64,000 nucleotides of DNA from Rhizomicrobium palustre (GTDB taxonomy: Bacteria; Pseudomonadota; Alphaproteobacteria; Micropepsales; Micropepsaceae): the NCBI RefSeq assembly GCF_011761565.1, contig NZ_JAASRM010000001.1, positions 1,798,139-1,862,138 of the forward strand. The letters run 5' to 3'. Positions 26,559 through 36,927 of the stretch are shown here, one piece after another. Position numbers and translations under genes: made by a program. Each line of letters starts with the position of its first letter. The first letter of the stretch is position 1. Below the pieces are notes generated by a model. The model had not been told where the DNA came from and made no database searches. It saw only the letters and a program-made list of their open reading frames with translations.

Positions 26559-27985
26559 ATGATCGGGCGGCACTGCTGGCAAGCGTGACAGAACGCTTCC
26601 AGTCGTTTTTGCGCGGCACCGCGCTCATCGTTTTCCTGGCTGCGCTTATTTGGGCGCCATTCCCTTTAGGTGGCGCTATCGCTTGGGCTTATGGCGTTCA
26701 AGCTTTGCTTATTGCTTTGAGCGCAGCATTTTGGCTCACAGGCGCGCTTGGCTCCGATGAGTATCTCGTTCGCGGTAATAGAAGCATTTTTCTGCCTTTC
26801 GTGTTGATGCTGGGGACGCTTGCTTGGGCGGTCGTTCAAATTTTGCCCGGTATGCCGCAAGCCTGGATTCATCCGGTCTGGCAAATGGCAGCGGGAGCAC
26901 TGCATCTTTCCCTGGCGGGAACAATTTCGCTTAATCCCTGGCGAGGCGAAGCGGAGATCGTCAAGCTTTCGAGCTATGCTCTTGCTGCTTTTCTCGCTTT
27001 CCGTATGAGTCGCGATGCGCGCTGGGCAGCAATTTTGCTGAATGCCGTGATTGCGATTGGCGCACTCTATGCCGTTTATGCGTTTGCGCTGGATCTGCTC
27101 GGATATCAGCAGGCTAATCTTTTCTACGCGGTGCCATATCAGAGCCAATGGCTTTCCGGACCGTTCATGTCGCATAATTCCTTTGCGACCTTTGAAGCGA
27201 TGGCTGCCATTGCGGCGGTTGTTCGCCTCTTTTCGGTCCTGAGCGAAAAGGCCACGCCGGGGCAGAGCCTGGTCAAGCGCCTAATCTCGGCGCTCCAGTT
27301 TTGTACCGGCCGTGGCGCACCGTTGACCTTCGCCTTCCTTCTCACCTTTGGCGCGGTTGCCGCGTCCGCATCTCGCGGAGGGCTCGCTGCGACCGCGATA
27401 GGTTTTGTGGCTATCGCCATGGCATCGCTGCCTTTTGCGCGTACGCGCGCGGCGCGCCTTGCGTCCATATCCGTGTTCATCTTCACTTTCCTTGTCATGG
27501 GTGCGCTCGTATTTTTTGGGGATAGCCTCGCCGCCCGTCTCGCTGAACCGTTCATTTTTGATGGAGGTGATAACCTCCGCCTCAGCATGTGGGATGCCGC
27601 GCTGCGCATGATCCAGGACGCTCCTATGCTCGGAATGGGGCTCGGAAGTTTCGAAGACGCCTACCCGATGTATGCCGTGCGCTTGTTTCCGGTGGTCATA
27701 GATAAAGCGCATTGCGACTACCTTGAATTCACGGCGGGGTTGGGCATTCCGGCAGCTTGCGCATGGTTTTTAGCTTTGCTGCTGATATTGCTGACCTGTC
27801 TTCGCGCGCTTTTTATCCGCCGCCGCAATCGCAGCTATGCACTTGCCGCTCTCGGTGCGATGTCAGTTGTTGCCGTGCATTCGACCGTAGACTTCAGTCT
27901 TCAGATGCCTGCGGTATCGCTCTTCTTCGCCACACTCATCGGCATTGGCTTGGGTCAAAGCCAGTCCACGCGATCGCGCTATTAG
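26555..27985 (+). CDS. O-antigen ligase/polymerase-like (Wzy) membrane protein
   Basis: 476 residues starting at the ATG overlapping the previous stop (ATGA). About ten to twelve hydrophobic segments are visible. The large periplasmic loop contains the Wzy_C-type hallmark around MGLGSFEDAYPMY and FIFDGGDNLRLSMWD. This family polymerises undecaprenyl-linked repeat units or ligates O-antigen. Given the Wzx flippase and tyrosine kinase in the same locus, polymerase is the likelier role. A second polymerase-like gene lies at 42,817. Confidence 0.85.
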   Translation: MNDRAALLASVTERFQSFLRGTALIVFLAALIWAPFPLGGAIAWAYGVQALLIALSAAFWLTGALGSDEYLVRGNRSIFLPFVLMLGTLAWAVVQILPGMPQAWIHPVWQMAAGALHLSLAGTISLNPWRGEAEIVKLSSYALAAFLAFRMSRDARWAAILLNAVIAIGALYAVYAFALDLLGYQQANLFYAVPYQSQWLSGPFMSHNSFATFEAMAAIAAVVRLFSVLSEKATPGQSLVKRLISALQFCTGRGAPLTFAFLLTFGAVAASASRGGLAATAIGFVAIAMASLPFARTRAARLASISVFIFTFLVMGALVFFGDSLAARLAEPFIFDGGDNLRLSMWDAALRMIQDAPMLGMGLGSFEDAYPMYAVRLFPVVIDKAHCDYLEFTAGLGIPAACAWFLALLLILLTCLRALFIRRRNRSYALAALGAMSVVAVHSTVDFSLQMPAVSLFFATLIGIGLGQSQSTRSRY

Positions 27986-28221
27986 CATACAAAACATTTC
28001 GCACAATGCGCAGGCGTATGCTGCCTTCTCGCGCAATGCTGCCGGTTGCGTGCATTGCAGTGCTGTGACGGCTGTCTGTCAGCAGCGCGAATAATGTCCG
28101 GTAGCTGACGTCGCGCCGAATTAAGCTTCCGTTTACTCAGCGCTCTAGGTCAAAATGAACCTGCGGTTTTCTTGTATTTCTTGATCACTGGCCGGGTCTC
28201 AAAGAGCGGTAAGCGGAGCGG

Positions 28222-29772
28222 ATGGACGCCAAGTTTCGCAATCATATGTCTTCTAGCCCAGACGGCGTAGCAGCCGTTTTAGCAGCGGGCTATTCATCAC
28301 CGGCATATAAGAGCGTAGCGGCGCTGGATCATGTGCTATCCGAACAGGAACACATGCCGCCGCTGCCGGGGCGCAATGGAGTCTCGGCGCGTGAACTAAA
28401 CTCAATACCTCAGTTCTTCGCCGATACGATATTCATTGTTGGGCTGACACTCGCGGTTGGTCTTCTTTGCCGCCCGCTTGGCTTTGAAGCGTCCGTTCCT
28501 TTGGCGAACTTCTCCAAGCTGGGGTTGGCACTTGCTGTCCTGTTTGGCGCTATCAGCCGTATTTCTCGCCAGCGCTTGGATGTTCGCCCGATTTCCGTTT
28601 CGGACCGGGCGAAGCAGGCAATGAAATGCTGGTGGGTTGCAATCACGCTCTTCGTGTTCTTCCTGGTCGCGTTCAAAGCCTCCTTCGGGGCCTCGCAATC
28701 CACACTCGTAGTACTTGGCTTGGTTGGGGCTCCGGTGCTCGCCTTTTGGCATGCTCTGTTGCCGCAACGCATGTCGCGGCTCATGGCAAGGGCGCGCAGC
28801 GGGCGCCAATGCATCATTATCGCGGATGCGGATGATCCATGGGCACGCGAACTCAGCACCGAGCTGCAGGATGCCGGGCAATCCGCCCCGAAAATCATCA
28901 CCGGGCGCACGTCTTGTTCGCCGGCCGATTGGGCCAATGAGCTTCGCCGCATTCTCGATCACGTCACGGATGTGGCGGGCGATCTTGGCCCGGGCGACAT
29001 TTATATCAGCGCGGGGCGTATAGGATCTGAGCGTCTTGCTGCCCTGAGCCGCGGATTAGCCCTCATTCCGCGCGCACTTCTGATCTTCCCACAGCCGCAT
29101 CAGGCGAGCCTGGTGCAATATCAATCCGTTGTGGTTGGTCAGAAACTCGCTGTGGAAGTGCGTCGCGAGCCCTTGGGTGCCGTGCAGCGCGCGGTAAAGC
29201 GCAGCCTTGATATCGTAATTTCTGCCGCGGCGTTGGCCTTCCTGCTGCCTCTGTTTGTGGTCATTGGCATACTTATCGCAATGGACTCGCGCGGGCCGGT
29301 GTTTTTCCGCCAAACCCGTAATGGCTATCAAGGCAAGCCCTTTCGCATCTGGAAATTCCGTTCCATGCGCGTGCATGAGGATGGACCTGAGGTGAAGCAG
29401 GCGGTGCGCGGCGATCCGCGCGTTACCAAGGTGGGCGCTGTACTGCGCAAGACCAGCCTCGATGAGCTGCCGCAACTTATCAATATTCTTACAGGCGACA
29501 TGTCGTTGGTGGGGCCGCGCCCGCATGCGCAAGCGCATGATGAGCTCTATTCCAAGCTCATTAAGCACTACGATATCCGCCAGCATGTGAAACCGGGGCT
29601 AACCGGTTGGGCGCAAGTCAATGGATTGCGCGGCGAGACCTCGAATATCGATCTCATGCGCCGCCGCGTGGAATACGACATTTGGTATGCGACGAATGCA
29701 TCGGTCATCCTCGATCTCGAAATTCTGGTGAAGACCTTCGTCGCCATTTGGTTTCACAAGAATGCGTACTGA
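28222..29772 (+). CDS. Polyprenyl-phosphate sugar-1-phosphate transferase (initiating enzyme)
   Basis: 516 residues. Several N-terminal membrane segments (about 70-190) and a central Rossmann-like part precede the bacterial sugar transferase domain at ~325-516, with KRSLDIVISAAALAFLLPLF, WKFRSMR, TSLDELPQL and KPGLTGWAQVNG. It loads the first sugar (often glucose or galactose) onto undecaprenyl phosphate and so starts each repeat unit at the inner membrane. ATG at 28222 with a GGAG site. A 236-bp gap upstream may carry its own promoter. Confidence 0.92.
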   Translation: MDAKFRNHMSSSPDGVAAVLAAGYSSPAYKSVAALDHVLSEQEHMPPLPGRNGVSARELNSIPQFFADTIFIVGLTLAVGLLCRPLGFEASVPLANFSKLGLALAVLFGAISRISRQRLDVRPISVSDRAKQAMKCWWVAITLFVFFLVAFKASFGASQSTLVVLGLVGAPVLAFWHALLPQRMSRLMARARSGRQCIIIADADDPWARELSTELQDAGQSAPKIITGRTSCSPADWANELRRILDHVTDVAGDLGPGDIYISAGRIGSERLAALSRGLALIPRALLIFPQPHQASLVQYQSVVVGQKLAVEVRREPLGAVQRAVKRSLDIVISAAALAFLLPLFVVIGILIAMDSRGPVFFRQTRNGYQGKPFRIWKFRSMRVHEDGPEVKQAVRGDPRVTKVGAVLRKTSLDELPQLINILTGDMSLVGPRPHAQAHDELYSKLIKHYDIRQHVKPGLTGWAQVNGLRGETSNIDLMRRRVEYDIWYATNASVILDLEILVKTFVAIWFHKNAY

Positions 29773-29975
29773 TGGCTGGTCTCTGAAGATGTGTTGTTTG
29801 CCGCGGTATGCAGGTTGGCTGGGGTAGCCACAGATTACGGTTTTAGCAGGCTCGCTTCTGCGATGCGGAAGTGCGCAGCTTTGTCGAAAGTTGAACACAG
29901 ATCAAACGTCGTTTGTCCCAAATGGCGGAAGGTTGATGGAGTGGAAATGTCGGTCCGCAAGATGGGAATGAGAAC

Positions 29976-31049
29976 GTGACAATCCTTGTGACTGGTTGTG
30001 CCGGATTCATCGGCAGTAATTTTGTGTATTTGTGGGCTGGCGAGACGCGCGAGCAAATCGTCAATGTCGATAATCTCACCTACGCGGGCAATCCTGCCAA
30101 TTTCGAGTCCCTCTCCAAAGATGCGAAGCATGTGTTTGTGCGCGGGGACATCGGCGACAAGGATTTGATCAGCGGCCTCCTTGCGCAATATAAGCCACGC
30201 GCGGTGCTGAACTTCGCCGCGGAATCTCATGTCGACCGCTCCATTCTCGGGCCGGGCCAGTTCATTCAGACCAATATATTGGGGACCTTCAATCTTCTCG
30301 AATGTGTGCGCGCATATTGGGGTGAGCTCGGCGAAGAAGATCGGGCCGCTTTCCGCTTCCTGCATGTCTCCACAGATGAGGTTTATGGCAGTCTCGAGCC
30401 GGAAGATCCGCCTTTCACGGAGGAAACGCCCTATCGGCCGAACTCGCCCTATTCCGCGAGCAAAGCTTCCAGCGATCATCTTGTGCGCGCTTGGTTCGGA
30501 ACTTACGGGCTTCCAGTTCTGACGACCAATTGCAGCAATAACTACGGACCTTATCAGTTCCCAGAAAAGCTCATTCCGCTGGTCATCAATAACGCTCTGA
30601 GCGGCAAGACTCTGCCGATTTACGGCGACGGCCAGCAGGTACGTGACTGGCTTTATGTTGAGGACCACTGCCGGGCCATCATGAAAGTCCTCGCAGAGGG
30701 ACGGCTCGGCGAGACCTATAACATTGGCGGTCGCAACGAAGTCGCCAACCTGACCGTGGTGAAGACGATTTGCGCTATCCTTGATGGCCTACGTCCTCGC
30801 GCGGACGGCAAAAGCTATGCGGAGCAGATCGCCTTCGTGAAGGATCGCCCGGGGCACGACCGGCGTTACGCCATCGATCAGACCAAGATTGAGCGCGAAC
30901 TGGGCTGGAAGCCGCTGGAAAATTTCGAAAGCGGCATGATGAAGACGGTTCGTTGGTATCTCGAGCATGCCTCCTGGGTCGAAGGCGTCACCAGCGGCGC
31001 ATATCGCAAATGGCTCGATCTGCAATACGAGAAGAAATCCAATGTCTGA
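29976..31049 (+). CDS. rfbB: dTDP-glucose 4,6-dehydratase, GTG start
   Basis: 357 residues, first committed dehydration in dTDP-L-rhamnose synthesis. The NAD-binding motif [11 protein letters not shown] opens the protein; STDEVYG (active-site region) and YSASKASSD (catalytic Tyr-x3-Lys) are present, with [12 protein letters not shown] near the C-terminus. The start is GTG at 29976. It leads a tight rfbBDAC group; its stop overlaps the rfbD start by 8 nt. Confidence 0.95.
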   Translation: MTILVTGCAGFIGSNFVYLWAGETREQIVNVDNLTYAGNPANFESLSKDAKHVFVRGDIGDKDLISGLLAQYKPRAVLNFAAESHVDRSILGPGQFIQTNILGTFNLLECVRAYWGELGEEDRAAFRFLHVSTDEVYGSLEPEDPPFTEETPYRPNSPYSASKASSDHLVRAWFGTYGLPVLTTNCSNNYGPYQFPEKLIPLVINNALSGKTLPIYGDGQQVRDWLYVEDHCRAIMKVLAEGRLGETYNIGGRNEVANLTVVKTICAILDGLRPRADGKSYAEQIAFVKDRPGHDRRYAIDQTKIERELGWKPLENFESGMMKTVRWYLEHASWVEGVTSGAYRKWLDLQYEKKSNV

Positions 31050-31944
31050 GCCTGTGATCCTTTTGCTTGGAGCCAATGGCCAGGTTGGTCATGAGCTGCG
31101 CAAAACCCTTCCCGCGTTAGGCAAGGTTGTAGCGCTCGACTTCCCTGATGTGGACTTTACCCAGCCCACCAGCTTGCGCGCATTGGTGCGCGGCTACGCT
31201 CCGTCCATCATCGTCAACGCGGCCGCCTATACCGCAGTTGATAAGGCGGAATCGGAGCCGGCGACGGCCCATCTGATCAACGCAATCTCGCCGGCCGTGC
31301 TGGCAGAGGAAGCCGCTGCACTCGGTGCCACCCTGGTGCACTACTCCACGGATTATGTGTTTGATGGCAGCAAGGAAGGGGCTTACCGCGAAAGCGATGA
31401 GCCGTGCCCCCTGTCGATCTACGGCTGGACCAAATATCTCGGTGAGCGAGAGGTGGCGCGCAGCCCAAAGCATCTGATCTTCCGCACAAGCTGGGTGATC
31501 GGTGCGCATGGTGCAAATTTCGCCAAGACGATCCTACGCCTGGCGGCATCGCGCCAGCGGCTTACCGTGGTTGCTGATCAATTTGGCGCGCCCACCAGTG
31601 CGGCATTGCTAGCGCGCATGACCGCCGCCGCTTTGACGAAAATCGCGGAAGAGGACGGCGCACCGCGTTGGGGCCTTTATCACCTTGTCGCGAGCGGTGG
31701 CGAAAGCTGGAATGGCCTTGCCCGCCACATCGTGCGGCGCGCGCAGGAAGCCGGTGAAGCGCTCGAGCTCGCAGCGGAAGCTATCGAGCCGATCACGACC
31801 GCCGAATATCCGACGGCGGCTCGTCGTCCGGCGAATTCGCGGCTCGATACCAGCAAATTCAGTACAGCGTTCGGCTTATCTCTGCCCGACTGGAAACTGG
31901 GTATCGATGAAGTCTTGGATCAACTCGTGGGGTCACAGGCATGA
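31042..31944 (+). CDS. rfbD: dTDP-4-dehydrorhamnose reductase
   Basis: 300 residues; last step of dTDP-L-rhamnose synthesis. N-terminal [15 protein letters not shown] is the NAD(P)H site; STDYVFDG and YGWTKYLGE carry the catalytic Thr/Tyr/Lys. The ATG at 31042 overlaps the rfbB end, and the stop overlaps rfbA by 4 nt, so translation is probably coupled. Confidence 0.95.
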   Translation: MSEPVILLLGANGQVGHELRKTLPALGKVVALDFPDVDFTQPTSLRALVRGYAPSIIVNAAAYTAVDKAESEPATAHLINAISPAVLAEEAAALGATLVHYSTDYVFDGSKEGAYRESDEPCPLSIYGWTKYLGEREVARSPKHLIFRTSWVIGAHGANFAKTILRLAASRQRLTVVADQFGAPTSAALLARMTAAALTKIAEEDGAPRWGLYHLVASGGESWNGLARHIVRRAQEAGEALELAAEAIEPITTAEYPTAARRPANSRLDTSKFSTAFGLSLPDWKLGIDEVLDQLVGSQA

Positions 31945-32819
31945 GTACATCGACGCGCAAAGGCATTCTCCTGGCCGGCGGTTCCGGCACGCGCCTTTAT
32001 CCGATCACGCAGTGCATCTCCAAGCAGTTGATGCCTGTCTATAACAAGCCGATGATCTACTACCCGCTCTCCACGCTGATGCTTGCGGGTATCCGGGACA
32101 TCTTGCTGATCTCCACACCTCAGGACACGCCGCGCTTTTCGCAGCTCCTTGGGGATGGTTCCCAGTGGGGCCTGAACATCGAATATGGCGTGCAGGCCGA
32201 GCCCACGGGAATCGCGGAAGCCTTCTTGATCGGGCGGCGCTTCATTGCCGACGATCCATGTGCCCTGGTCCTCGGCGACAACATTTTTTATGGCCATGAC
32301 ATGCCAAAGCTGCTGCAGAGCGCCAGCGACCGCGACGAGGGTGCCAGCGTCTTCGCCTATCATGTCATGGATCCGGAGCGGTATGGCGTTGTTCAGTTTG
32401 ATGCTGATCAACGCGCCGTCGATATCGAAGAAAAGCCGGCTAAGCCGAAATCCAACTATGCGGTCACCGGTCTTTATTTCTACGACAGGAATGTCTGCAA
32501 CATCGCGGCCGCACTCAAGCCATCGCCGCGTGGCGAGCTCGAGATCACCGACGTCAACAAATGCTATCTCGAAATGGGCAAGCTCAATGTCGAGATCATG
32601 GGGCGCGGCTTTGCCTGGCTCGACACAGGAACGCATGAGAGCCTTCTGGAGGCCTCAAGCTTCATCTCCGCGCTCGAAACCCGCCAAGGCTTGATGGTGG
32701 CATGCCCGGAGGAAATCGCCTTCACCAAGCGGTGGATCGACGCCGAGGCTATCAACATCCTGTCGCGTCCGCTTCTGAAGACCGGCTATGGCCAATACCT
32801 TCAGCGCTTGATTGCTTGA
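31941..32819 (+). CDS. rfbA: Glucose-1-phosphate thymidylyltransferase
   Basis: 292 residues; makes dTDP-glucose from glucose-1-phosphate and dTTP. The nucleotidyl-transferase signature [20 protein letters not shown] opens the protein; [10 protein letters not shown] and [20 protein letters not shown] are further family blocks. Overlaps rfbD by 4 nt. A 120-bp gap to rfbC follows. Confidence 0.95.
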   Translation: MSTSTRKGILLAGGSGTRLYPITQCISKQLMPVYNKPMIYYPLSTLMLAGIRDILLISTPQDTPRFSQLLGDGSQWGLNIEYGVQAEPTGIAEAFLIGRRFIADDPCALVLGDNIFYGHDMPKLLQSASDRDEGASVFAYHVMDPERYGVVQFDADQRAVDIEEKPAKPKSNYAVTGLYFYDRNVCNIAAALKPSPRGELEITDVNKCYLEMGKLNVEIMGRGFAWLDTGTHESLLEASSFISALETRQGLMVACPEEIAFTKRWIDAEAINILSRPLLKTGYGQYLQRLIA

Positions 32820-32939
32820 GCGTGCGAGGGGAACTGCAGGTGCGGCCATCGCGCCCCCATCAACGAGATGTCCGCGCCTGCAGAATTAAAACTGAACTTT
32901 AGCCCTCCGTCTCGAAAGTGGCCGGGGATATCGCAAGGA

Positions 32940-33536
32940 ATGCACATCGTGCCTTTTACCGTTACCGCAACCGAGCTTCCCGAGGTGCTTGTTCTCGAGC
33001 CCAAGGTTTATGGCGATGCGCGCGGTTTCTTCTTTGAGAGCTTCAACGCACGCGACTTCGAAGCTGCTACCGGCGTGAAGCGCAGCTTTGTGCAGGATAA
33101 TCACAGCCGTTCGGTCAAGGGCGTGTTGCGCGGACTGCATTATCAGATCCAAAAACCGCAAGGAAAGCTGGTGCGCGTTGTCGAAGGGGAGGTCTTCGAT
33201 GTCGCGGTGGATCTGCGCGCCAATTCCCCCAAATTCGGCTCTTGGACTGGCGTTCTGTTGAGCGCGGAAAACCACCGCCAGCTTTGGATTCCGGAAGGCT
33301 TTGCGCATGGCTTCCTGGTGCTCAGCGAGTCGGCGGAGTTTCTCTATAAAACAACCGAATTCTGGCACCCGGAACATGAGCGCACTTTGGTGTGGAATGA
33401 TCCGGACGTTGCCATCGCCTGGCCCGAACACGGCGAGCCGCAGCTGGCGGCGAAGGATAAGGCGGGGGCGCTGCTCAAAGATGCAGACCGCTTTGAAGCT
33501 GAAGACAGCACCATTCATAATATGAGGCAAAACTGA
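32940..33536 (+). CDS. rfbC: dTDP-4-dehydrorhamnose 3,5-epimerase
   Basis: 198 residues from the ATG at 32940; an in-frame ATG at 32868 would add 24 unrelated residues. The RmlC cupin fold shows ARGFFFESFN, QDNHSRSVKGVLRGLHYQ (catalytic His region) and IPEGFAHGFLVLSE. It epimerises C3 and C5 of the 4-keto sugar. Its stop shares one base with the next start (TGATG). Confidence 0.95.
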   Translation: MHIVPFTVTATELPEVLVLEPKVYGDARGFFFESFNARDFEAATGVKRSFVQDNHSRSVKGVLRGLHYQIQKPQGKLVRVVEGEVFDVAVDLRANSPKFGSWTGVLLSAENHRQLWIPEGFAHGFLVLSESAEFLYKTTEFWHPEHERTLVWNDPDVAIAWPEHGEPQLAAKDKAGALLKDADRFEAEDSTIHNMRQN

Positions 33537-34456
33537 TGCGAATTTATTTGGCCGGCGTCGGCGGAATGCTGGGCGAGGCGCTTCACAAGGTACTTGGCGA
33601 AAAGCACGAATTGCTGTGCACGGATATCGACGTGAATGCGCCATGGCTGTCCTATAGCGATTTTCGCGACTTCGCCGATTACGAGAAGAATTTCTCGCGC
33701 TTTGAACCAGAAATCCTGATGCATATTGGGGCCCATACGGACCTGGAATACTGCGAGCGCAATCCGGATGACGCCTACCGCACCAATACGCTGTCGGTGA
33801 ACCACGCCATCACGCTCGCGAATGCGCATGGCATTCCGCTGGTCTACATCAGCACGGCCGGCATCTTCGACGGCACCAAGGCGCTGTATGACGATTGGGA
33901 TCAGCCCAATCCGCTCGGCGTCTACGCTCGAGCAAAATATATGGGTGAAGTGGAAGTGCTGGCTCGGGCCAATAAGCACTACATCTTCCGCGCCGGTTGG
34001 ATGATGGGCGGCGGTCCAGCCAAGGACAAGAAGTTCATTTCGAAGCTGATGAAACAGCTTGCCGCCGGGGCGACGACGCTCAACATCGTTGACGACAAGC
34101 TCGGCACACCTACCTACACCATCGACTTCGCGCGCACCCTCGGCGCCATGGTGGAGACGCCCTATTACGGTCTCTACAATATGGTCTGCGGCGGCGAAAC
34201 CGGCCGTCTGGAAGTGGCGGAAGAATTGATCCGCCTTCTGAAGCTCGAGAGCAAGGTTAAAATCAACTCTGTCCAATCCGAGTATTTCTCGTCGGAATAT
34301 TTCGCGCCGCGCCCACCCTGCGAGCGTCTCTACAACTACAAGCTCAAGCTCCGCGGCATGGATTTGATGCGCGATTGGCGCGTGGCCCTGAAGGACTACA
34401 TCGCCACCTATTACGCCGATCACGTCAAGCCATTCGCGCCTGACTACCAGCCCTAA
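33536..34456 (+). CDS. Additional RmlD-like SDR sugar reductase
   Basis: 306 residues related to dTDP-4-dehydrorhamnose reductase: AGVGGMLGEALH at the N-terminus, YISTAGIFDGT and YARAKYMGE (Tyr-x3-Lys) in the middle. It is clearly different from rfbD and is fused into the same operon by a one-base overlap with rfbC. It may make a second deoxysugar nucleotide (for example a talose- or rhamnose-type epimer) or modify another sugar; substrate unknown. Confidence 0.8.
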   Translation: MRIYLAGVGGMLGEALHKVLGEKHELLCTDIDVNAPWLSYSDFRDFADYEKNFSRFEPEILMHIGAHTDLEYCERNPDDAYRTNTLSVNHAITLANAHGIPLVYISTAGIFDGTKALYDDWDQPNPLGVYARAKYMGEVEVLARANKHYIFRAGWMMGGGPAKDKKFISKLMKQLAAGATTLNIVDDKLGTPTYTIDFARTLGAMVETPYYGLYNMVCGGETGRLEVAEELIRLLKLESKVKINSVQSEYFSSEYFAPRPPCERLYNYKLKLRGMDLMRDWRVALKDYIATYYADHVKPFAPDYQP

Positions 34457-34468
34457 AGGAGTATCCGC

Positions 34469-35650
34469 TTGCAGACCCCGCTTCGTATCGCAGCTTTCGG
34501 TTTTCGCAATTTCCCTCCGCGTGAGGGCAGTGCGGGGGCTGATAAATTCGCAATGGAGTTGCTGCCGCGTTTGGCGAAGCGGGGGGCGAGCGTGGTTGCC
34601 TATAACCGGCTCTATCCTGGCATGGCGGGCGATCCGGCTGCCGTTGAAAATATCAGCGGCGTCGAAGTCCGCTCCATCCGCACGGTGCGGAACAAGGGTT
34701 TCGATACACTGCTGCATTCCGCCCGGGTGACTTATGACATCATCCGCAACAACCGCGCCGATGTCGTGCACATCCAAAATGGCGGCAACAGCATTTTCGG
34801 CGCGATTCTGCGCCTGTTCGGAAAGCGTACCTACCTCAGTCAAGATGGCGTGGATTGGGTGCGGGACAAATGGACGTGGTACGCTAAACTATTCCTCTGG
34901 CTGTCGTCCTTCTTGACTGCGCGTGTACATAGCCGGGTGATTTTCGATAACGTGTTTGCCCGCGAAATGTTTGAAACCCGCTTCAAGCGGAAATATGATT
35001 TCATTCCCTTCGGCGCAGATGTCGCCTACGACCTTGCTTCAGAACGGGTTCTCGATGAACTTGGGCTAAAAGCGGGAAGCTATTTCCTGTTTGTTGGCCG
35101 GTTCATTCCTGACAAGGGCCTGCATTGGCTGGTTCCAGCTTTTGAGCGCCTTTCGACGGATAAGAAGCTTGTTCTCGTCGGTGGTTCGCCCAACCCGTCC
35201 GACTACGAATCCCGCATTCGCGATACCAAGGACGAAAGAGTTCTGTTCGCCGGATTTCGCTATGGCACGGAAGTACATGCACTGATGCGCAATGCCTATG
35301 CTTATGTCCAGCCATCCGCCATCGAAGGGCTGTCGCCGGTTATCCTGGAAGCAGCGTATCTCGGTGCGCCGATCATTTGCAGCGACATCCCGCAGAACCA
35401 ATATGGCATGCGCGAGCACGCCACTTACTTTTCCAATGGCTCGACGGATGACCTCGAAGCCAAGCTCTCCTGGGCACTCGAAAACAGCGATGCTCTTGCG
35501 GCCAAGGGTGCCGAGGGCGCCGATCATGTGGCACGTACCTTTAGCTGGGATAGCGTCACGGATCAGCATATTGCCCTTTTTCGGGGTGATGAAGCGTCCG
35601 AGGCCAGCAAAACGGGCGTCGGCGCACCCAGCGCAGCGGTGAGAAGTTGA
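34469..35650 (+). CDS. Family-4 glycosyltransferase, TTG start
   Basis: 393 residues, GT-B fold. N-terminal FGFRNFPPREGSAGADKFA is typical of rhamnosyl-type GT4 enzymes; the C-terminal donor site shows FVGRFIPDKGLHWLVPAF and the EX7E motif EGLSPVILEAAYLG. The start is TTG at 34469 with AAAGGAG at good spacing, one of the strongest ribosome sites in the locus. Acts at the cytoplasmic face, adding a sugar to the lipid-linked repeat unit. Confidence 0.88.
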   Translation: MQTPLRIAAFGFRNFPPREGSAGADKFAMELLPRLAKRGASVVAYNRLYPGMAGDPAAVENISGVEVRSIRTVRNKGFDTLLHSARVTYDIIRNNRADVVHIQNGGNSIFGAILRLFGKRTYLSQDGVDWVRDKWTWYAKLFLWLSSFLTARVHSRVIFDNVFAREMFETRFKRKYDFIPFGADVAYDLASERVLDELGLKAGSYFLFVGRFIPDKGLHWLVPAFERLSTDKKLVLVGGSPNPSDYESRIRDTKDERVLFAGFRYGTEVHALMRNAYAYVQPSAIEGLSPVILEAAYLGAPIICSDIPQNQYGMREHATYFSNGSTDDLEAKLSWALENSDALAAKGAEGADHVARTFSWDSVTDQHIALFRGDEASEASKTGVGAPSAAVRS

Positions 35651-36927
35651 GCCTGGCATCAGCATCTTTGCCGGAGAAGCAGATTGTGCTGGGCGCCGCG
35701 AGCGGCCCGGCACGGCAGCTGCTATCCATCAATGCCTTTCACTATCGCCGGGGTGGAGCAGATAACGTCTATCTCGACCATGCGCGTCTGATGGGGGAAC
35801 GCGGCTGGGCGACATCTTTCTTTGCCACACGTCACCCTGAAAATCTGCCTAGCGCCGATTCGCAATATTTTGCCGAAGAGAGTGATTTTGCTCTGGGTGG
35901 CTCACTTTCTCAGCGACTGATTCAATCAAGCAGGATCATCTATTCCTTCGAGGCTCGGAGAAAATTGGCGCGCATGCTGGATGCGGTGCCGGTCGATCTT
36001 GCCCATGTCCACAATATTTATCACCACCAATCCCCTTCTATACTTGTGGAGCTGAAACGCCGCGGCATTCCCGTGGTGCTGACGGCCCACGATCTGAAAT
36101 TGGCTTGCCCCGCCTACACCATGTTGAATAGTTCTGGCATTTGCGAAAGCTGCAAGGGTGGGCGGTATTGGAATGTGGTGCGCAATCGCTGCATCAAGGG
36201 CAGTCTGCCGGCCAGCACCGTCATTATGCTGGAAATGATGCTGCATAGAACGCTCGATATCTATGCAAGGCATGTCGACAGAATCGTGGTGCCAAGCCGC
36301 TTTTACCGCGACAAGCTGATTTCCTGGGGTGTCGATGCTGCAAAGCTCGTCTATATCCCAAACTTTATTCGCCCAGTTCACGGGCTCAAGGCACAAACGG
36401 GCGGACGGCACATCCTTTATTTCGGCCGGTTGTCGAAAGAAAAAGGGGTGATGACACTCATCCGCGCGGCAGCGAACGCTGGCGTCGAAGTCCAAATCGC
36501 GGGGCGTGGACCGCAGGAAGCGGAGTTACGCGCCGAAGCTGAAGCTCTAAACGCGCCGGTTCGCTTTCTTGGCTTCCGGACCGGTGCGGATCTTGTCGAG
36601 ATCATCGATGCCGCGCGTGCCATCGTCTTGCCGTCTGAATGGTACGAGAACAGCCCGTTGAGCGCGCTCGAGGCACTTCAACGGGGCAAACCGCTGATTG
36701 GCGCGCGCATTGGAGGCATTCCGGAGCTGATCGAGGAGAACAGAACTGGCTGGCTGTTCGAGAGCGGCAATGTTTCAGCGCTCGCCACTGTGCTGGCGGA
36801 CGTTTCCGCGCTTCCCGAAACCCGTCTTTCGGATATGGCGGCTGAGTGCAGGGCCTTTATTTCCCGCAACCATTCAGAGGATGGTTATTTCGAAGCCATG
36901 CAGGCGCTCTATCGGAGCTTGCTGTAA
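35647..36927 (+). CDS. Family-4 glycosyltransferase with Cys-rich insert
   Basis: 426 residues, GT-B. HNIYHHQSPSILVELKRRGI and LTAHDLKLACPAYTM are followed by a Cys cluster (GICESCKGGRYW then NRC) that may hold zinc, as in a subset of GT4 enzymes. The donor domain has YFGRLSKEKGVMTLIRAA and the EX7E motif ENSPLSALEALQRG. The start appears to be TTG overlapping the previous stop (TTGA). Confidence 0.86.
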   Translation: MSLASASLPEKQIVLGAASGPARQLLSINAFHYRRGGADNVYLDHARLMGERGWATSFFATRHPENLPSADSQYFAEESDFALGGSLSQRLIQSSRIIYSFEARRKLARMLDAVPVDLAHVHNIYHHQSPSILVELKRRGIPVVLTAHDLKLACPAYTMLNSSGICESCKGGRYWNVVRNRCIKGSLPASTVIMLEMMLHRTLDIYARHVDRIVVPSRFYRDKLISWGVDAAKLVYIPNFIRPVHGLKAQTGGRHILYFGRLSKEKGVMTLIRAAANAGVEVQIAGRGPQEAELRAEAEALNAPVRFLGFRTGADLVEIIDAARAIVLPSEWYENSPLSALEALQRGKPLIGARIGGIPELIEENRTGWLFESGNVSALATVLADVSALPETRLSDMAAECRAFISRNHSEDGYFEAMQALYRSLL

